From Cyclobacteriaceae bacterium (GTDB lineage Bacteria; Bacteroidota; Bacteroidia; Cytophagales; Cyclobacteriaceae), in assembly GCA_028278225.1 (NCBI GenBank), contig JANQEU010000008.1:1-57949 (forward strand): 57,949 nucleotides of DNA, read 5' to 3'. Numbering within the stretch: position 1 is the stretch's first letter; each line of letters starts with the position of its first letter. Of the stretch, positions 8,413-17,903 are shown piece by piece. The notes under the pieces are model-generated. The model was not told where the DNA came from. It saw only the letters and a program-made list of their open reading frames with translations, and did no database searches. Made by a program: the position numbers and the translations under genes.

Positions 8413-11152
8413 GATATCACTAATCATAGCCTTTGTGATAGCCTGTTTGGGTTCCGTATCTGCCCAGGAAAGGTTTGACGGGAGTTTCACCAATACGCCC
8501 TTAGCTGAAGTTTTTTCTGAGATTGAACGTCAGACAGACCTGCAGTTTTTCTACCTTGAAAGTTGGGTAGACACTCTTACGGTCAAGGGAGATTTTGATA
8601 ATGTTGGAATTGAGGAAATACTCGATAAAATACTGGATGATACACGGTTAAACTTTTACCGGCTTGGCAACAAGTTCATTTTATCAAATAACTCACCCAT
8701 TAGCGGGGATCTACCCGCTAATTTCCTTCAGCTTGAACAAACAGAATCAGAACATGAGAACATAGGTTATGTATTTAGCCGGGAGTACCAATCACCTTCT
8801 CAGAATAGTGAGAAATCAGTTATTGAAATCGGAAGGAAAGAAAAAATGCAACTAGGCAGGTCTTCCACAGTTGCCGGCGTGCTTACTGACAAAGCAACTG
8901 ACAATCCGATAACCGGAGCTTTGGTATTTATTGAAGACCCTCCAACAGCAGCGACTACAGATGCTTCCGGATTTTACAGTCTGAACATCCCAAATGGCAA
9001 GCATGAACTCAGGGTTCAGTTTGTCGGTATGGAGAATATAATCCAGGACATTGTAGTGTTTTCGGACGGGACATTGGATCTTCGCATGTCGGAGGCGGTT
9101 GTATCGCTTGAAGAGATTGTGGTTGTAAGTGACAGGGATGAAAATGTCAATCAGGTTGAAATGGGACTCAACCGGATCGATCTTAAAACCGTCCAGTCCG
9201 CACCAAAGATTCTCGGCGAAACTGACATTGTTCGTGTGGCCACAACGCTACCAGGTGTCCAGACAGTCGGCGAGGGCTCTTCAGGGATTTACGTAAGGGG
9301 CGGAGGAGTGGATCAAAACCTCATACTTTTAGACGGTGCACCAATTTACAATTCCTCCCATTTTCTAGGTTTCTTCTCAGCGTTTAATTCCGACGGGCTG
9401 GAATCGTCAAACCTTTATAAGAGTAGTCTGCCCGCTAAATATGGTGGTAGATTATCCTCAATACTGGAAATAAATACAAAAGACGGTAATGAGGAAGAAT
9501 TTAATGCTACCGGTGGGATTGGTCCTGTTACAACCCGGCTTTCTCTTAGCACCCCCATATGGAAAGAAAGAAGCTCCTTATTGATCAGCGGTAGATCCAC
9601 TTACTCTAAATGGATACTGAAAAAAGTGCCGGATGAAGATATAAAAAACAGCGATGCCAATTTTCAGGATGTCATAGCGAAAGTAAACTTCAGAGCCACA
9701 TCAAAGGATAATATTTCGGTTACAGGTTATTATAGCAGGGATGAATTCAGGCTTACCAATGACTCCCTGTTTTCATACCAGAACCGCAACCTTTCACTCA
9801 ACTGGATCCATGACTTCAATGCCAGTTTCAGCAGCACTTTCACGCTTTATCGAAGCGAGTATTTGTACAAGATCAATTTTGATGGCGTCCCGGAAAACAG
9901 ATTCGACTTTGGGTATGATATAAAGGAGTCGGGAGGTAAGCTGCTGTTTGGCCTGTTCCTTGGTGAAAAACATGATCTTGAATTCGGAATCGAGGGTAAG
10001 CAATTCCAAATAAATCCAGGTTCAATCAGTCCCACAGGAAATGAATCAAATGTCACTCCCGAAAGTATCGAATTAGAAAAAGGACTTGAAAGCGCGGCCT
10101 TTATCTCAGACAACTGGGATCTGGGACCGAAAATTTCCATTTCGGCCGGACTGAGATACTCCATGTTTAATGCTTTAGGCCCAGGAAAAATATTCGGTTA
10201 TTTAAGCGGACTGCCCAAAAGCAAATCGACCATTATTGATACGGTAAATTATACGGGAACCGGATCCATAAAAACTTACCACGGCCCCGAGGCACGCATA
10301 TCAACAAGATTTTCACTGAACAGCACCAGTTCCCTCAAAGCAGGTTATGGTAATACCAGGCAATACATACACCTTCTTTCCAACACCAACGCCGTTTCAC
10401 CTACCGACACATGGAAATTATCGGACACCTATATCCAGCCTCAAACAGCCCATCAGTTCTCAATTGGGTATTATCGAAATTTCCCCGGATACGGACTTGA
10501 AACATCTGTTGAAACTTATTTCAAATCCTTCAGCAATATCCTTGACTACAAGATCGGAGCCGAACTCCTGCTGAACGAAGCACTTGAAGCTGATGTATTA
10601 AGCGGAAAAGGACATTCTTATGGTATCGAGTTATTCATCAAGAAAAGGACCGGAAAACTTAATGGCTGGCTGAGTTATACATTTAGCAGATCATTCCTGA
10701 AGCTGAATAGCCCTTTCCAAACCGAACGTGTGAATGACGGGAAGTACTTCCCAACCAATTTTGACAAACCGCACAACGTAAATCTGATCGCCAATTATAA
10801 ATTGACCCGGCGATATAGTTTCTCCACCAATTTTTCATATAGCAAAGGGCGACCTATAACTTTCCCGGTTGGGCAGTATGATTTGAGGCAGGTTAATGTG
10901 ATTCAATATTCTGAACGTAACAAGTTCAGAATTCCTGACTACTTGAGATTAGATCTTGCCATAAACATTGAAGGAAATCACAAGATCAGAAAACTGGCTC
11001 ACAGTTATTGGACTTTCTCATTGTATAATGTGTTTGGGCGCGACAACATTTATTCTATCTATTTCATCTCTGAGGCACAGCGCTTACAAGGATACAGGCT
11101 GACTGTTTTTGGCAGGATAATCCCGTCGATCACCTACAACTTCAGATTCTGA
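8402..11152 (+). CDS. TonB-dependent receptor with STN and CarboxypepD_reg-like domains
   Basis: This is an outer-membrane, TonB-energised transporter of 916 residues. Domains in order are: signal peptide (1-22, ending SVSAQ); a secretin/TonB short N-terminal domain (about 25-90, ATPLAEVFSEIERQTDLQFFYL-like: here NTPLAEVFSEIERQTDLQF); a carboxypeptidase-regulatory-like beta domain (about 154-235, AGVLTDKATDNPITGALVFIE); the plug (about 255-350, GVQTVGEGSSGIYVRGGGVDQ and LLDGAPIYN); and a long beta-barrel to the C-terminus, which ends in an aromatic residue (ITYNFRF). STN receptors with a DUF4249 partner form a recurrent Bacteroidota pair, and the partner is the next gene, whose ATG overlaps this stop. 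The substrate is unknown; STN domains often signal to an anti-sigma factor, but none is adjacent. Confidence 0.92.
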   Translation: MNFRISLIIAFVIACLGSVSAQERFDGSFTNTPLAEVFSEIERQTDLQFFYLESWVDTLTVKGDFDNVGIEEILDKILDDTRLNFYRLGNKFILSNNSPISGDLPANFLQLEQTESEHENIGYVFSREYQSPSQNSEKSVIEIGRKEKMQLGRSSTVAGVLTDKATDNPITGALVFIEDPPTAATTDASGFYSLNIPNGKHELRVQFVGMENIIQDIVVFSDGTLDLRMSEAVVSLEEIVVVSDRDENVNQVEMGLNRIDLKTVQSAPKILGETDIVRVATTLPGVQTVGEGSSGIYVRGGGVDQNLILLDGAPIYNSSHFLGFFSAFNSDGLESSNLYKSSLPAKYGGRLSSILEINTKDGNEEEFNATGGIGPVTTRLSLSTPIWKERSSLLISGRSTYSKWILKKVPDEDIKNSDANFQDVIAKVNFRATSKDNISVTGYYSRDEFRLTNDSLFSYQNRNLSLNWIHDFNASFSSTFTLYRSEYLYKINFDGVPENRFDFGYDIKESGGKLLFGLFLGEKHDLEFGIEGKQFQINPGSISPTGNESNVTPESIELEKGLESAAFISDNWDLGPKISISAGLRYSMFNALGPGKIFGYLSGLPKSKSTIIDTVNYTGTGSIKTYHGPEARISTRFSLNSTSSLKAGYGNTRQYIHLLSNTNAVSPTDTWKLSDTYIQPQTAHQFSIGYYRNFPGYGLETSVETYFKSFSNILDYKIGAELLLNEALEADVLSGKGHSYGIELFIKKRTGKLNGWLSYTFSRSFLKLNSPFQTERVNDGKYFPTNFDKPHNVNLIANYKLTRRYSFSTNFSYSKGRPITFPVGQYDLRQVNVIQYSERNKFRIPDYLRLDLAINIEGNHKIRKLAHSYWTFSLYNVFGRDNIYSIYFISEAQRLQGYRLTVFGRIIPSITYNFRF

Positions 11153-12300
11153 TGAAAGGGAAAGTACTCATATTATTCCTGCTGATTTTGGGCTGTGCCG
11201 AGCCCTTCGAACCGAATTCATCTACTTTCATACAGGCAATTGTTATAGATGGTCTGATCACGGACGAATTCAAGGAACATGAAATCATCCTCAGGAAGTC
11301 TTCTCCCATTGATACCAATCAATTCATTCCACTGGAGAATGCTGATGTCAAAATTGTGGAAAATGGTGTTGCTAATTTCGTTTTAACTGAATCCTCACCA
11401 GGCCGATACAGGACTTTTCCCTTTCAGGGTTCAATCAATGCTACCTATCAATTACAGATCATAACTGAGGAGGGTTTGGAGATAAGCTCTGAGGTGGTCA
11501 CACTCAAGCCATCTCCATCCATTGATGAGTTAAGAGCGGTGTTTAACATTTTGGAGCCTGGTGGTATCAGGGGAATACAAATATTAATTGATACCAGGGA
11601 TCAGACTAACACGAATAGTTTTTACAGGTGGGAGTATACGGAAACCTACCAGATTGTCGCGCCATATCCAAAGAGATTTGAATGGCTGGGAGGTACGGAA
11701 TTGGAGTCATTTGACCCGGGTGAATTCAGGTTCTGCTGGAAAACAACCGGTTCTTCCAACGTTCTGATTGGATCAAGCCTCAGGTTTGGAAATGAAATAT
11801 CTTCTTTTCCCATTCGATTTCTGGAAGAAGGCTCCCCGGAATTGGCCGAACGCTACAGCATCGAAGCTAAGCAGTATTCACTAACAGAGGACAGCTTTGA
11901 ATTCTGGAAGAGTATAAGGGATATAGGCGAACGTCAAGGCTCAATTTACGATAAACAACCCGGATTGGTAATTGGCAACGTTACCGCAGCCAACGGAGAT
12001 GCCCTGGTGCTTGGCTATTTTGATGCTTCTCAGGTCCGGACTGAGAGGATTTTTGTTTCACCTGTTCAGTTTTACAGTGAGGGGTTAAAAATAGATCGGC
12101 AATTCCTGGACAATTGCACGGGCAATCTGGATACCATACCTTTTACCGATCTCCAATCGTATCTGGAACTTTTTCAGGACCAGCGCGTCATTGCCGGAGT
12201 ACTGACTTTTAGCGGTAGCGGATATCTGATGGCCCCACTTGAATGCACTGATTGCAGGTTTCAGGGTGGTGACCTGGTAAAACCGGATTTCTGGCCATGA
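11152..12300 (+). CDS. DUF4249 family lipoprotein
   Basis: The 382-residue lipoprotein begins MKGKVLILFLLILGCAEPF, with the lipidated Cys at residue 15. The sequence then follows the DUF4249 pattern: QAIVIDGLITDEFKEHEIILRKSS, a first beta domain with NADVKIVENG, and a C-terminal Cys-rich segment (LECTDCRFQGG). DUF4249 proteins are encoded next to STN-type TonB receptors in Bacteroidota and are thought to be their surface or periplasmic partners, a counterpart of SusD in position. The gene overlaps the receptor gene upstream and the next gene downstream by 4 nt each. Confidence 0.88.
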   Translation: MKGKVLILFLLILGCAEPFEPNSSTFIQAIVIDGLITDEFKEHEIILRKSSPIDTNQFIPLENADVKIVENGVANFVLTESSPGRYRTFPFQGSINATYQLQIITEEGLEISSEVVTLKPSPSIDELRAVFNILEPGGIRGIQILIDTRDQTNTNSFYRWEYTETYQIVAPYPKRFEWLGGTELESFDPGEFRFCWKTTGSSNVLIGSSLRFGNEISSFPIRFLEEGSPELAERYSIEAKQYSLTEDSFEFWKSIRDIGERQGSIYDKQPGLVIGNVTAANGDALVLGYFDASQVRTERIFVSPVQFYSEGLKIDRQFLDNCTGNLDTIPFTDLQSYLELFQDQRVIAGVLTFSGSGYLMAPLECTDCRFQGGDLVKPDFWP

Positions 12301-14585
12301 AACGTTTCCTATCCATAATATTGATCCTCAATTTCTACATTGGTCATAGCCAGGATGACGAGCAATTTTTGTTTGATCAACTTTCTTCACAGATCTCATC
12401 TTATCATAAGGAAAACTTTCGAGAATTGGTCTTTGTGACCACAAATACCCGATTCCTCGTATCAGGAGAGACCTTGTATTTTTCCATTCATTGCCTGAAC
12501 AAAGCGACTTATCTCCCTTCAGGTCTCAGCCAGTTGGTGTACGTCGTTCTGCTGGATGAGGGAAAACAGGTTGTGATGAAATCAAAGATTTCCTTAAATA
12601 ATGGGAGGGGGTATGGTGATTTCTTCATTCCCTCAAGTTTATCCTCAGGAAATTATTACCTGGTTGCCTACACGTCTCTCATCCGCAATCAGGAACTAAA
12701 GGATATTTTCCAGATGGAGCTAAGGGTGGTCAATCCATTTACCCCGGTTCAAATCCTGGATGGGCCAAATCCCAGGGAAGATGTTGATGTCAAATTATTT
12801 GTTGAGGGAAATTCCTACGTGAAAAATCTTGAGAATGCCCTAATCTGCACCATCTCAGGGGACTTTAAGTATCCCGGAACCATGCGCATCACAAAGGATA
12901 ATGAGGTGATCAACACATTCCGTGTAGAAGATCCTGTCTCCAGGATCAGTTTAACGCCAACAGATGGAAATTATCGGTTAATTCTTACAGACAGCACAAG
13001 GAAAAACTATTTTCCGGATTTACCGGAAAGCGAGGCCGGGGGATTCGTTCTCAACATTGAAGATTCTAATGGTTACTTCGCCATTAGCTTAAGATCCTCG
13101 TCAAAGGATCCCGTCTTTCTCATTGGTGTAAATAAAGGATTAATGATCCACTTTGAAAAAGTAGAAATTGACGGAGAAAAAGTGCTGGTTTTACCTAAAG
13201 AAAAAGTCCCTGCCGGCATTTCGAATTTCATTCTTGTCGATTCCAAAGCCCGGAAAATCGCGTCTCGTTTGATCTTCAATCCCCCGATTGAAGAGAAATA
13301 CTCTCTGATTTCGGACAAACAATCTTATGGAACCCGGGAGAAAGTCAGACTACAGGTGCGCTCATTACTTGAATCAAACTTCTCTGTTACTGTCCAAAAG
13401 GATGACAATACAGTCAAAAGGAAACATCCCTTGTTTTCCAAAACATACTTTCGTTGGAATGAACTGGATGCGGAGTGGAATCACATTGAATTCGAAAATC
13501 TGCACCATTATTTAGCGACTTACGGTATGCGGGAATTCCCTTGGAAATCCGGTATATCAACAAACCTTAAATATGAATATACACCTGATTTTCATGGCAA
13601 CTTCATCACAGGAATCTTAAAAAGTTCATCTACATCAAATCCTATCGCCGATACAGAAATCCACATGTCTTTACCAGGGATCAACTTCCAATTCCTTTCT
13701 GCAAAAACAAACGAATCAGGTGAATTCTATTTTAATATCAGTTCTACATTTGAAGACAAGGATCTCTATATTCAGGCTTTCACTCCGGAGGAATATGATC
13801 TGGAACTGGTAGATGGCTTTCTTGAAAATTACGATTTTATAGAAACCACCTCATTCGATCTTGATACTTCACTTTTGAAGCTTATCGAAAAAAAGAGTCT
13901 GTATTCCCAAATAGAAAACGCGTACTATGATGTAAAGAAGACCATTTACTCTTCCGGAGTAAATCCCCTGTTCTACGGTCAGCCGGACAAAGTGTATATT
14001 CTTGATGAATACACCCGCTTTCCAACCATGGAAGATGTCTTTAGGGAGATCACTACAAGTATCATGATAAGGAAAAGAAAGGACAGTTACAGCTTACGCA
14101 TCCTTGATACAGAGGGTGAATTGGAGCGATTTGATCCTATGGTCTTAATGGATGGAGTACCCATAAAGAACATCAATGACCTGGTAGAATACGATGCGAT
14201 GGAGGTAGACAGAGTCGAAGTGATCCGGAAGAAATACTACTACGGTCCTGTTGTGTTTTATGGCATTATCAGCATCCGGACGAAGGAAGGAAATCTCAGG
14301 AAGTTTCCGATAGAAGACCGTCTGAGAAAAATCAGCTACACCTCCATGCAGCCAACCAGAACTTATTATAAACCAGACTATGAGAAAGACCCGGCAAAAC
14401 GAATTCCTGATTACAGGGAGCTGCTGTATTGGGATCATGACCTGTCAATCGAGCGAAACAGGCCAGCTATTATTGAGTTTTTCACCTCGGATATCCCGGG
14501 ATCATACCGGGTATGGATGGAGGGATTTAATGAAGCAGGAGACCCCGTCCTTTTAACGCACGCATTCGAAGTTAAGTCTAATTGA
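12297..14585 (+). CDS. MG2-like beta-domain protein with C-terminal TonB plug
   Basis: The 762-residue secreted protein has a signal peptide ending near YIGHSQDDE. Its N-terminal part resembles alpha-2-macroglobulin MG/MG2-type beta sandwiches (FVTTNTRFLVSGETLYFSIHCLN, SGNYYLVAYTSLIRNQ). The middle has a carboxypeptidase-regulatory-like repeat (GILKSSSTSNPIADTEI). Near the C-terminus is a plug-like segment (FREITTSIMIRKRK, VLMDGVPIKNINDL, VEVIRKKYYYGPVVFYGIISIRTKEG). There is no barrel. Proteins of this build accompany STN receptor/DUF4249 pairs in Bacteroidota; a role in handling exported or surface proteins has been suggested by the MG domains but is unproven. The end overlaps the convergent VCBS gene by 8 nt. 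Confidence 0.8.
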   Translation: MKRFLSIILILNFYIGHSQDDEQFLFDQLSSQISSYHKENFRELVFVTTNTRFLVSGETLYFSIHCLNKATYLPSGLSQLVYVVLLDEGKQVVMKSKISLNNGRGYGDFFIPSSLSSGNYYLVAYTSLIRNQELKDIFQMELRVVNPFTPVQILDGPNPREDVDVKLFVEGNSYVKNLENALICTISGDFKYPGTMRITKDNEVINTFRVEDPVSRISLTPTDGNYRLILTDSTRKNYFPDLPESEAGGFVLNIEDSNGYFAISLRSSSKDPVFLIGVNKGLMIHFEKVEIDGEKVLVLPKEKVPAGISNFILVDSKARKIASRLIFNPPIEEKYSLISDKQSYGTREKVRLQVRSLLESNFSVTVQKDDNTVKRKHPLFSKTYFRWNELDAEWNHIEFENLHHYLATYGMREFPWKSGISTNLKYEYTPDFHGNFITGILKSSSTSNPIADTEIHMSLPGINFQFLSAKTNESGEFYFNISSTFEDKDLYIQAFTPEEYDLELVDGFLENYDFIETTSFDLDTSLLKLIEKKSLYSQIENAYYDVKKTIYSSGVNPLFYGQPDKVYILDEYTRFPTMEDVFREITTSIMIRKRKDSYSLRILDTEGELERFDPMVLMDGVPIKNINDLVEYDAMEVDRVEVIRKKYYYGPVVFYGIISIRTKEGNLRKFPIEDRLRKISYTSMQPTRTYYKPDYEKDPAKRIPDYRELLYWDHDLSIERNRPAIIEFFTSDIPGSYRVWMEGFNEAGDPVLLTHAFEVKSN

Positions 14586-17500
14586 TAACTGGTTTGAGCA
14601 CCTGAGATGTGTCTTCATTTTTAGCGAAAATAAACGCTACCTCCCCATCAATATCCACAGGCAAGATCTTCCGAACCTGATTCTTTATTCTTAGATCACC
14701 TAAAGGACTGTGTTTCATCAATCCATTTGGACCAATACTCAGCAGATTGCCAAAATTGCTATCGTACCTCCCCATTTCAATGTTGCACTCGTAAAAATTA
14801 CCTCCCAGGATTACTCCACTTTCGTTACCGGAATCAAATAGGGATGCAGTTTCAAGTGTACTGAATTGCAGCTCCACCGGTAATAAATGAGCCTTGAACT
14901 CCATATCACCGATGTTTTCGAAATACAGGCTTTCAAATGTATTTGCTTCACGAACTACAGCTTGCTTCAGTTTATCTCCAAATATTTCATGCAGACTGGC
15001 ACCGGCGAGATCCTTGGAAAAAAGATATTTTTTCTTGAGTGATACCAGCTGCTCGGTTAATTCCATGTAGTTGGCAAACGGAATTTCCCTTCCGTCAACA
15101 TAGTATGTCAGTATTTGCTCAGTCTGGCCGTTGTCATCGAAATCTTCGACGTACAGCCTTACCGGCTCCTCTTTGGTTGGCTTGAGTTTTGAATTTTGGC
15201 CGATATTCCCTGCCAGCAAATCCACATCACCATCCCGGTCAAAGTCTGACGGAAGCACAAAATTCCACCAGCCGGTTTGATCGGATATCTCCTTTCTGAT
15301 AAAATCATTTCCGGAGTTTTCCATAACGATCACAGGCTCCCATTCGACCGCCAGTATGAGATCAAGATCATTATCCATGTCAATGTCGGACCAGATACCA
15401 TCCTTAACCAATCCCGGATTTCTTAGGTCAGGATATTTGTCTGACACATCCTCAAACTTACCATCTCCCATATTCCTGAAGAGATAGGAATTGGGGGTCA
15501 ATCCATAACTCTTCGGAACGGCTCTACCCCCGAAATACACATCCAGCCATCCGTCATTATCATAATCCCCCACCAGAGCACAGGATGCTGTCATAAACGC
15601 CTCCGGGAAAACATCGTTTCGTGTAAATTCTCCTTCTCCGTTGTTGAAATACAATCTTTGCTTCAGATATTCACTTTCCCCCCAATATTCATTCCCGCCT
15701 GAGGCCACTATCAGATCAAGATCACCATCATTATCCATATCCCCGAGCTGCGCATCTACATCCTCATAAATGCTGTCTTTTTCGATGACCCATGGAGTAT
15801 TCTCTTCAAACCTGCCCCCTTGAGTCTGGTAGTAGATTTTGCTCTTTCGCCTTTTTGCACCTCCAAAAAACACGTCTTCCAGTCCGTCACCATTTATGTC
15901 TCCTACCGCCAGTGCAGGTCCCTCTCTCGAAACCATATGAGGTATCAGTTTTTCACGATTGAATTCGACAAACGGATTTTCGTCATGATAATAGTTTAAT
16001 CCCGATGATTCTGTTATCTCCTTGAAATCAACCGGATAGCCCTTTTCTTTATTAAGCTGATTGAAGTCAAATTCAGGCAGGCCCTGTTCCCATCTGACCG
16101 TGGATCGGGCATTGAATTCGGGGGTAATGGTTGTAAAGGTGCGGTCAGGCCAAACGACCAGAACCCGCTCTACTTCCTCGGAATTTCCTAATCCCATGTG
16201 TATTCCCGAAAGGACGCTTGACTGATAGCCGCGGGTGGGATAGTTCTCAGAGATCAGTATTTCATCATCTTTAAAAACAACGAGGGTAGCACCAATTGCC
16301 TGCTTATTATTTTCGGTCCCGATCAGCCTCAAATGGATATAGTCATTCACCGATCCATCATTTTGCTCCTCGATCTCCAGATTCTTGTAAATGAACGGTT
16401 CGTCATCAATGTTATTCACCACAATGTCGAGATCTCCATCATTATCAAGGTCAGCGTAGGCAGCACCGTTCGAATATGTCGGTTGGGAATCTTTGACATC
16501 CGCCCCTATATCGCTGAAGGTCAGGTCCTTGTTGTTTTTGAAGAACTTATTCGGGAGCTTTATCTCAGGCATTAAATCGATTATAGTCAAATCTTCTTCC
16601 TCCAGGTAATTATTAGCTGTTTTCCACTTCACATCCTCACTTGAACTCCGGAAATTGACATAATCAATATCATTCATTCGTTTTGGGATGCCATTACTTA
16701 CAAAAATGTCCTTGTATCCATCATGATCAAAGTCAAAGATCAATGGTGCCCAGGACCAGTCTGTAGCGTAGATGTCAGCAAAAAGTCCAATTTCCGTAAA
16801 CGTTCCATCTCCATTGTTAAGCTGAAGGTTGTTTCGGGCATATTGGTGATTATATCCATAGCCAATCTTGAAACTGAAAATTCCATAAGCATCTTCACCA
16901 AGAGAACTCTTCAAAATGAACGGATCCTCGGGAAGCATGTCAAGCGAAAGAATTTCATTCTGAGCGTCGTTATTTATGTCACCCACATCCACACCCATGG
17001 AAAACCGGCTTGTATGCATTAACTGCTCCGTCAGTACTTCATCAAAGGTTCCATCCTGATTGTTCATGTACAGATAATCATTTTCATGAAAATCGTTTCC
17101 TATGTAGATGTCTGGCCACCCATCCCTGTTAATGTCACCAATGGCAATGCCAAGCCCATAGCCAATTACGGTGCTGTTTATGCCGGCATCTATTGTGACC
17201 TCCGTGAATCGCGAACCATCATTTCTAAGCAACTTATCGCCTGACAAAGGATGCTGCGTGTTTTCAAAGGATTCTTTCTGGCCAAATGTCCCGTTCGCAT
17301 GAAGAGAATAATTGAGCTGAAACATGTCCAGGTCCCCGTCAAGATCATAGTCAAAGAATGCGGCCTGGGTTGCAAACCCTACAAGATCCAGCCCCAGATC
17401 GGCCGCCCGATCCTCAAAATAGGGAATTCCATTTTCAACCCCCGTACAGACAAAAAGCTGATTTTGGCCTGAGAATATCTCAAAATCACCCATTTGACTG

Positions 17501-17889
17501 ACGTAGATATCTAGAAGTCCATCACTATTGATATCCACAACGGTCACCCCTGCCGTCCATCCGATTATGCCATCAACCCCTGACTCGATCGTAACATCAT
17601 TGAACTTTAGATTGCCTTCATTCAGAAAAAGCTTGTTAGAGCCCATGTTACTGGTAAAATACAGGTCTTCCAGCCCGTCCTGATTAAAATCACCTACTCC
17701 AACACCACCTCCATTGAAAAAGTACATGTAATTGAAGACATTGAAATCCAGTGATTGCTTCAATACATTTTTAAAATCCAACGCAGTATGGTCTTTTTTC
17801 AATAGCTGGAATTGTGCATTTCGACCGGAAAAATCCGTACAGGTTGATAGTATTAAACATGTAAATGCCAATCCTAAAGTCCTTCTCAT
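14578..17889 (-). CDS. Giant VCBS/FG-GAP lipoprotein with central ASPIC/UnbV domain
   Basis: This 1103-residue lipoprotein (MRRTLGLAFTCLILSTC, Cys17) belongs to the CRTAC1-like class. An N-terminal seven-blade-type propeller is made of FG-GAP/VCBS repeats with Ca-binding loops (VGDFNQDGLEDLYF, DINSDGLLDIYV, DYDLDGDLDMF). A central ASPIC/UnbV segment (IGATLVVFKDDE, PTRGYQSSVLSGIHMGLGN, VERVLVVWPD) is followed by a second propeller (VGDINGDGLEDVFFGGAKRR, DMDNDGDLDLI). It is the last gene of the susC-susD-VCBS-VCBS operon and lies 14 nt after its paralogue. Proteins of this build are commonly linked to SusCD loci and are probably surface-exposed. The ligand is unknown; a role in substrate capture is inference. 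Confidence 0.88.
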   Translation of the reverse strand: MRRTLGLAFTCLILSTCTDFSGRNAQFQLLKKDHTALDFKNVLKQSLDFNVFNYMYFFNGGGVGVGDFNQDGLEDLYFTSNMGSNKLFLNEGNLKFNDVTIESGVDGIIGWTAGVTVVDINSDGLLDIYVSQMGDFEIFSGQNQLFVCTGVENGIPYFEDRAADLGLDLVGFATQAAFFDYDLDGDLDMFQLNYSLHANGTFGQKESFENTQHPLSGDKLLRNDGSRFTEVTIDAGINSTVIGYGLGIAIGDINRDGWPDIYIGNDFHENDYLYMNNQDGTFDEVLTEQLMHTSRFSMGVDVGDINNDAQNEILSLDMLPEDPFILKSSLGEDAYGIFSFKIGYGYNHQYARNNLQLNNGDGTFTEIGLFADIYATDWSWAPLIFDFDHDGYKDIFVSNGIPKRMNDIDYVNFRSSSEDVKWKTANNYLEEEDLTIIDLMPEIKLPNKFFKNNKDLTFSDIGADVKDSQPTYSNGAAYADLDNDGDLDIVVNNIDDEPFIYKNLEIEEQNDGSVNDYIHLRLIGTENNKQAIGATLVVFKDDEILISENYPTRGYQSSVLSGIHMGLGNSEEVERVLVVWPDRTFTTITPEFNARSTVRWEQGLPEFDFNQLNKEKGYPVDFKEITESSGLNYYHDENPFVEFNREKLIPHMVSREGPALAVGDINGDGLEDVFFGGAKRRKSKIYYQTQGGRFEENTPWVIEKDSIYEDVDAQLGDMDNDGDLDLIVASGGNEYWGESEYLKQRLYFNNGEGEFTRNDVFPEAFMTASCALVGDYDNDGWLDVYFGGRAVPKSYGLTPNSYLFRNMGDGKFEDVSDKYPDLRNPGLVKDGIWSDIDMDNDLDLILAVEWEPVIVMENSGNDFIRKEISDQTGWWNFVLPSDFDRDGDVDLLAGNIGQNSKLKPTKEEPVRLYVEDFDDNGQTEQILTYYVDGREIPFANYMELTEQLVSLKKKYLFSKDLAGASLHEIFGDKLKQAVVREANTFESLYFENIGDMEFKAHLLPVELQFSTLETASLFDSGNESGVILGGNFYECNIEMGRYDSNFGNLLSIGPNGLMKHSPLGDLRIKNQVRKILPVDIDGEVAFIFAKNEDTSQVLKPVIN

Positions 17890-17903
17890 TTCCTAACTAA
17901 CTC

